NCBI RefSeq assembly: GCF_011516655.1
Contig: NZ_WOSV01000006.1
Coordinates: 62,001 to 126,000, forward strand
Reading direction: 5' to 3'
DNA length: 64,000 nucleotides
DNA from: Acetobacter thailandicus
GTDB lineage: Bacteria; Pseudomonadota; Alphaproteobacteria; Acetobacterales; Acetobacteraceae
The notes below the pieces were generated by a model, which worked only from the letters and a program-made list of their open reading frames with translations, searched no databases and was not told the origin of the DNA. How positions within the stretch are numbered: position 1 is the first letter of the stretch; each line of letters opens with the position of its first letter. The translations under genes were made by a program, and so were the position numbers. Positions 60,403-64,000 of this stretch are shown in pieces.

Positions 60403-61641
60403 ATGACATCCCTCGGCCTGTTTGCGCTGGTTATTACCATTTCTGCCATTTTTGGCATTGTTAATTCCAAAACATTACGCCTGCCTTTTACTATTGGCAT
60501 ACTTTCTATTTCCATAATTTTTTCTGCTGCTCTCGTCCTGGCAGATAAGTTCGTGCCCTGGCCGGTGCTGCAATGGGTGAAAGAAACTCTTGAACGTATT
60601 GATATGGGGCGTGTGCTGCTTGACGGCGCCCTGTCGTTCCTGCTTTTTGCCGGTGCGCAGTCCGTTGACCTGCGGGCAATGTCTGAGCGTAAATTTTCGG
60701 TGCTGGCGCTTGCTCTGTTTGGCACAGTGTTTGCAGTTATACTGTTCGCCCTGGGTATTGGCATTGCGTTTGCTCTGGCCGGTCTGGTCGTTGCGCCTGT
60801 CTGGTGTGTGGTGCTGGGGGCTATTCTTGCACCGACTGACCCGGTCTCTGTTGTGGGTATGCTGCGCAGGCTCGGACTACCCCCGCAGCTTCAGGCTCTG
60901 TTTGCCGGTGAAAGCCTCTTTAATGACGGTGTTGCTGTTGCTGTTTTTACCGTCGCTCTCGACATGGCAGTGCAGTCACACATGCCTACAATGTTTGACC
61001 TTGGACATATTTTTCTGCTCGAGGTCGGCGGCGGTATTCTGACAGGTCTGGCCGGTGGCTGGGTTGCCCAGAAAGCGATTGGTATCGTTGATGACGCCCA
61101 CCTCGAACTGCTCATTACGCTGGCGCTGTGCACCGGGGTTTACAGCCTGTGTGGTGCATGGGGTATGTCAGGCCCGATTGCTGCCGTAACAGCCGGACTG
61201 TTCATTGCCGCCCCGCGCACGCAGAGTAAGATTACAGAAACCGGGCGTAAAACGCTGCACATCTTCTGGGAGCTGGCAGACGAAATCCTTAATGCTCTGC
61301 TGTTTGTGCTGATGGGTTTTGCCATTCTTGAGGTCACATTTTCGACATCGCTGCTTGTGGCGTCTCTTATTGCACTGCCGCTTTCGCTGCTGGTTCGTGC
61401 AGCCAGTGTGTTTCTCGCCACCCTGCCGGTTTACCTGCGCGGGCAGGGGCGGGCGAGTGTGCTCACTGTGCTGACATGGGGCGGTTTGCGTGGTGGTATT
61501 TCGGTGTCTCTGGCCCTTGGTCTGCCCCCCGGGCCAGAGCATGATATTCTTCTCGGAGTCTGCTATAGTGTGGTTGTGTTTACCATTCTTGTGCAGGGGC
61601 TTACGATGGAAGCAGTGGTTAAAAGATTTTCGTTTTCATGA
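60403..61641 (+). CDS. CPA1-type Na+/H+ antiporter
   Basis: 412 residues from ATG 60403 (AGAGG six bases before). About 12 membrane helices. The family core is present: GAILAPTDPVSVVGMLRR, ALFAGESLFNDGVAVAVF with the Asn-Asp pair of the ion site, and VLTWGGLRGGISVSLALGL. Exchanges cytoplasmic Na+ or K+ for protons. Size and motifs fit NhaP-like proteins without a long regulatory tail. The stop overlaps the ATG of the TonB receptor gene (ATGA). Confidence 0.88.
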   Translation: MTSLGLFALVITISAIFGIVNSKTLRLPFTIGILSISIIFSAALVLADKFVPWPVLQWVKETLERIDMGRVLLDGALSFLLFAGAQSVDLRAMSERKFSVLALALFGTVFAVILFALGIGIAFALAGLVVAPVWCVVLGAILAPTDPVSVVGMLRRLGLPPQLQALFAGESLFNDGVAVAVFTVALDMAVQSHMPTMFDLGHIFLLEVGGGILTGLAGGWVAQKAIGIVDDAHLELLITLALCTGVYSLCGAWGMSGPIAAVTAGLFIAAPRTQSKITETGRKTLHIFWELADEILNALLFVLMGFAILEVTFSTSLLVASLIALPLSLLVRAASVFLATLPVYLRGQGRASVLTVLTWGGLRGGISVSLALGLPPGPEHDILLGVCYSVVVFTILVQGLTMEAVVKRFSFS

Positions 61642-64000
61642 AGCAGGGCCGGTATTCCTGGCCTGTTATGGGGGTACTGACGGCGTCAGTGCTGGTGCCT
61701 GTGTTTTCTGCCCTGGCTGGTGAGGCCCGGGCGGAGAATAATCTGCCCGCACGTAAAACAGCCCCGTCTGCGGTCAGGGCGGCAGCGGGGGCTGAGGTTG
61801 TCGAGGTCCTTTCCTCTGACGCGGGAGAAGGCGGTGGAGGCCTCATCTGCCCGCAAAGTGCGCCACAGGCTGCCAGTGTTGTCAGTCAGAGTTATATTGC
61901 GCATCAGGCACCTTCGGCCTCAGCTTTTGACCTGGTGGCTCTGCTGCCGGGGGCTAATGTGGCCTCCTCTGACCCGCTGGGCTTTTCCCCTCAGACGAAT
62001 ATTTCCGTGCGCGGCCTGAACGGAGATGCCATCGGCTATGTGCTTGAGGGCATGCCGCTTAACGATATTGCCTATTACACCGGCTACCCCAGTCAGTTTG
62101 CTGACAGCGAGAATTATAAAACCATTACTCTGGCGCAGGGGGCAGCCGGGCTTGAAAGCCCTGTGCTTAACGCGGCAGGCGGGCTTATGACGCTGCGCTT
62201 TCGCGACCCGGCACAGAAGGCGGGTGGCCAGGCTGACTTTTCATATGGCTCCTATAATACCAGCCGCGAATTTATTCGTGCCGATACGGGTGAGATCGGA
62301 AAAAGCGGGGTGAGAGGCTTTGTCTCTTACTCGCATGGGGAGACAGATAACTGGCGTGGCCCCGGGCGTGATGAGCGCCAGCATGTTGACTTTAAACTGC
62401 TTAAAACCTGGGGGGCTGCTAACCGTGCTGCACTGCTTGGCTCATGGAACCAGGCGACAGACAGTTACTACCCTCAGCCCACACTGTCACAATGGCACCA
62501 GGATGGCATTCATGGTGGCAATAATCTGGCCCGGCATTATGACGCCTCGAACGAGGCCGCAGGCACAGATTACTGGCGTTTATACCGTCAGCCCGAGCGC
62601 ACGCTTTACCTGGGGGCACCAGTCAGTGTGCAGCTTGCACAGGGGCTGACATTACACACCACACCCTATGCACAGGGGGCTTATGGCAATGCTCCGGGTG
62701 GCTCGACCCTGCCTGTTACGGGCGCATGGCAGGGCAACCAGCAGGTGCCCGGCAGCCTGAACCTGCCTGATGCAACGGATGGGGTCGCGACTGTGCGTGG
62801 TGACTACACACAGCGCAGCTATCGTTCTGGTTTTACGGCCTCTCTTGAGTGGCATACCCGCCATAATACGCTGGTCGCCGGTTACTGGTATGACTATTCT
62901 GACGATGCACAGAGCCAGACCTACGTGCCTGTTGCGGCTGATGGCTCAGCCCCTGATATATGGGGCGGCAGCCGGCGTGCCTCTGTTAAACTGGCTGATG
63001 GCAGCCTGCTTTATGGTGCGCATAACCATACCATCACACAGGTCAATGCCCTGTTTGTGGGTGATACGCTTTCTTTCCTGCATGACCGGCTGCAGTTCTC
63101 TGCCGGTTTTAAAGAGGTGATGTTTGCCCGCACCGGCACGAACAGCCTGCCCGGCGGGCCTTATCGCGTGGGTATGAACACCGCCGTGCCCTTGCCCCGG
63201 CTGGCAATAAAATATCAGATCACCCCGCAGCATCAGGTATTTTTCAACACCACGACTAATTTTCGCACCCCGGCTGAAAGTGCCCTTTACACGGCTTATG
63301 ACCCCGGCTCGGGCGATGTGCTGACCCGTGGCACAAACAACGTGAAGAATGAGTATTCTATCGCTGAGGAGCTGGGTTACCGATATACCGGCACCTGGGT
63401 GACAGGCAGCATGACTTTGTTCAATTACAATTTTACCAACCGGCAGGTTGAAACTGTTGTGCCGGTTAATGGGTCTTTTATTTCCTCAACCATCAATGCC
63501 GGCGGGCAGACCTCGCGCGGGGTTGATATCGAGGCAGGGCTGCGCCCCTGGCATCATTTCAGCCCTTATGTCTCGGCTGAATATCTGCACGCCACTATTG
63601 ATAACGACATCGCCTCAAACGGAGATCTGCTCCCCACACGTGGCAAAACAGCGGTGCGCAGCCCAAAAGTGCAGGCTGCTGTGGGCCTGACATATGATGA
63701 CGGGCATGTGTTTGGTGTGTTCAGTGCAAAATATATGGGGCGGCAATACGCAACTTTTATGAATGATGAGCGTATGCCCTCTTATGTCACGGCCAGTATG
63801 GCGCTGGGGTATCGTTTTTCTAAGATCTTTTTTCTTAATGCCCCTGAACTGCGCATGAATTTTATAAATATCACTAATCAGCATTATCTCTCAGGCCTTG
63901 CCAGCCCCACCCTTAACGCCCGCACGACAACAGGCCGGCGGGGCAGCAGCATTGCGGGCGAGGACCCCACTTATTACATCGGTGGCGGGTTTGCGGCCCT
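61638..64000 (+). CDS. TonB-dependent receptor, cut by the window end
   Basis: 787 residues are visible, with the stop beyond the edge. Signal peptide ending AGEARAEN, a plug domain with FDLVALLPGANVAS, ISVRGLNGDAIGYVLEGMPL and AAGLESPVLNAAGGLMTLRF, then a barrel with many Tyr/Trp/Thr strands (FNTTTNFRTPAESALY, YRFSKIFFLNAPELRMNFINI). The plug lacks the long Lys linker of the other two receptors, so it is another subfamily. Its start overlaps the antiporter stop, so the two are co-translated. Substrate not known. Confidence 0.9.
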   Translation, partial: MKQGRYSWPVMGVLTASVLVPVFSALAGEARAENNLPARKTAPSAVRAAAGAEVVEVLSSDAGEGGGGLICPQSAPQAASVVSQSYIAHQAPSASAFDLVALLPGANVASSDPLGFSPQTNISVRGLNGDAIGYVLEGMPLNDIAYYTGYPSQFADSENYKTITLAQGAAGLESPVLNAAGGLMTLRFRDPAQKAGGQADFSYGSYNTSREFIRADTGEIGKSGVRGFVSYSHGETDNWRGPGRDERQHVDFKLLKTWGAANRAALLGSWNQATDSYYPQPTLSQWHQDGIHGGNNLARHYDASNEAAGTDYWRLYRQPERTLYLGAPVSVQLAQGLTLHTTPYAQGAYGNAPGGSTLPVTGAWQGNQQVPGSLNLPDATDGVATVRGDYTQRSYRSGFTASLEWHTRHNTLVAGYWYDYSDDAQSQTYVPVAADGSAPDIWGGSRRASVKLADGSLLYGAHNHTITQVNALFVGDTLSFLHDRLQFSAGFKEVMFARTGTNSLPGGPYRVGMNTAVPLPRLAIKYQITPQHQVFFNTTTNFRTPAESALYTAYDPGSGDVLTRGTNNVKNEYSIAEELGYRYTGTWVTGSMTLFNYNFTNRQVETVVPVNGSFISSTINAGGQTSRGVDIEAGLRPWHHFSPYVSAEYLHATIDNDIASNGDLLPTRGKTAVRSPKVQAAVGLTYDDGHVFGVFSAKYMGRQYATFMNDERMPSYVTASMALGYRFSKIFFLNAPELRMNFINITNQHYLSGLASPTLNARTTTGRRGSSIAGEDPTYYIGGGFAA

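Overview
The window looks like a chromosome segment of an acetic acid bacterium or close relative (Acetobacteraceae, Alphaproteobacteria). This is inferred from moderate-to-high GC, large TonB-dependent receptors with Lys/Ala-rich N-terminal linkers, the mix of oxidoreductases, and a contractile-tail prophage set of the alphaproteobacterial DUF1073/DUF2213/DUF2184/DUF3383 kind. No rRNA or species marker is present, so genus is not claimed.

Layout. 1-3.7 kb: tail of a peptide-type ABC ATPase, then a P1 (S58) peptidase, an alpha/beta hydrolase and a TPR protein in a tightly packed operon. 3.7-4.2 kb: a secreted protein made of 17-residue repeats. 4.3-7.6 kb: two overlapping DUF262 genes, one with a DUF1524 HNH end, resembling GmrSD/TgvAB type IV restriction. 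7.7-9.6 kb: a five-gene lysis-type cassette (SleB-like hydrolase, holin-like and lipoprotein genes). 10.0-10.5 kb: two identical tRNA-Glu genes, each with its own promoter. 10.5-15.2 kb: a secreted Cys-repeat protein, arginase, an RpiR regulator and a periplasmic M3 dipeptidyl peptidase. 15.5-22.0 kb: two large TonB receptors in tandem. 22-32.3 kb: META lipoprotein, threonine aldolase, nicotinamidase, aldo/keto reductase, an AT-rich orphan, a nitrate-reductase-associated protein with a YdeP-type molybdoenzyme, an Old Yellow Enzyme and a divergent LysR gene.

32.4-59.9 kb is a prophage: an S24 repressor facing an early operon with operator-like palindromes, a replication-type gene, AT-rich moron genes, then nearly the whole particle-building set (terminase, portal, cement, capsid, neck, sheath, tube, tail chaperone with a strong -1 frameshift signal, tape measure, plug, hub, spike, wedge, fibres). 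No integrase or adjacent lysis gene is seen. A tRNA-hydroxylase gene (trhO) and a small acidic gene with its own terminator sit between terminase and portal, the tape measure is very short, and the last fibre carries a Sec signal peptide. 60.4-64 kb: a CPA1 Na+/H+ antiporter translationally overlapped with a third TonB receptor that runs off the window.

The most unusual signals are the interrupted yet intact contractile phage module (possible domestication), the slippery-site/hairpin pair in the tail chaperone gene, a three-way-junction leader before the molybdoenzyme locus, the DUF262 pair, and the repeat-built secreted proteins.
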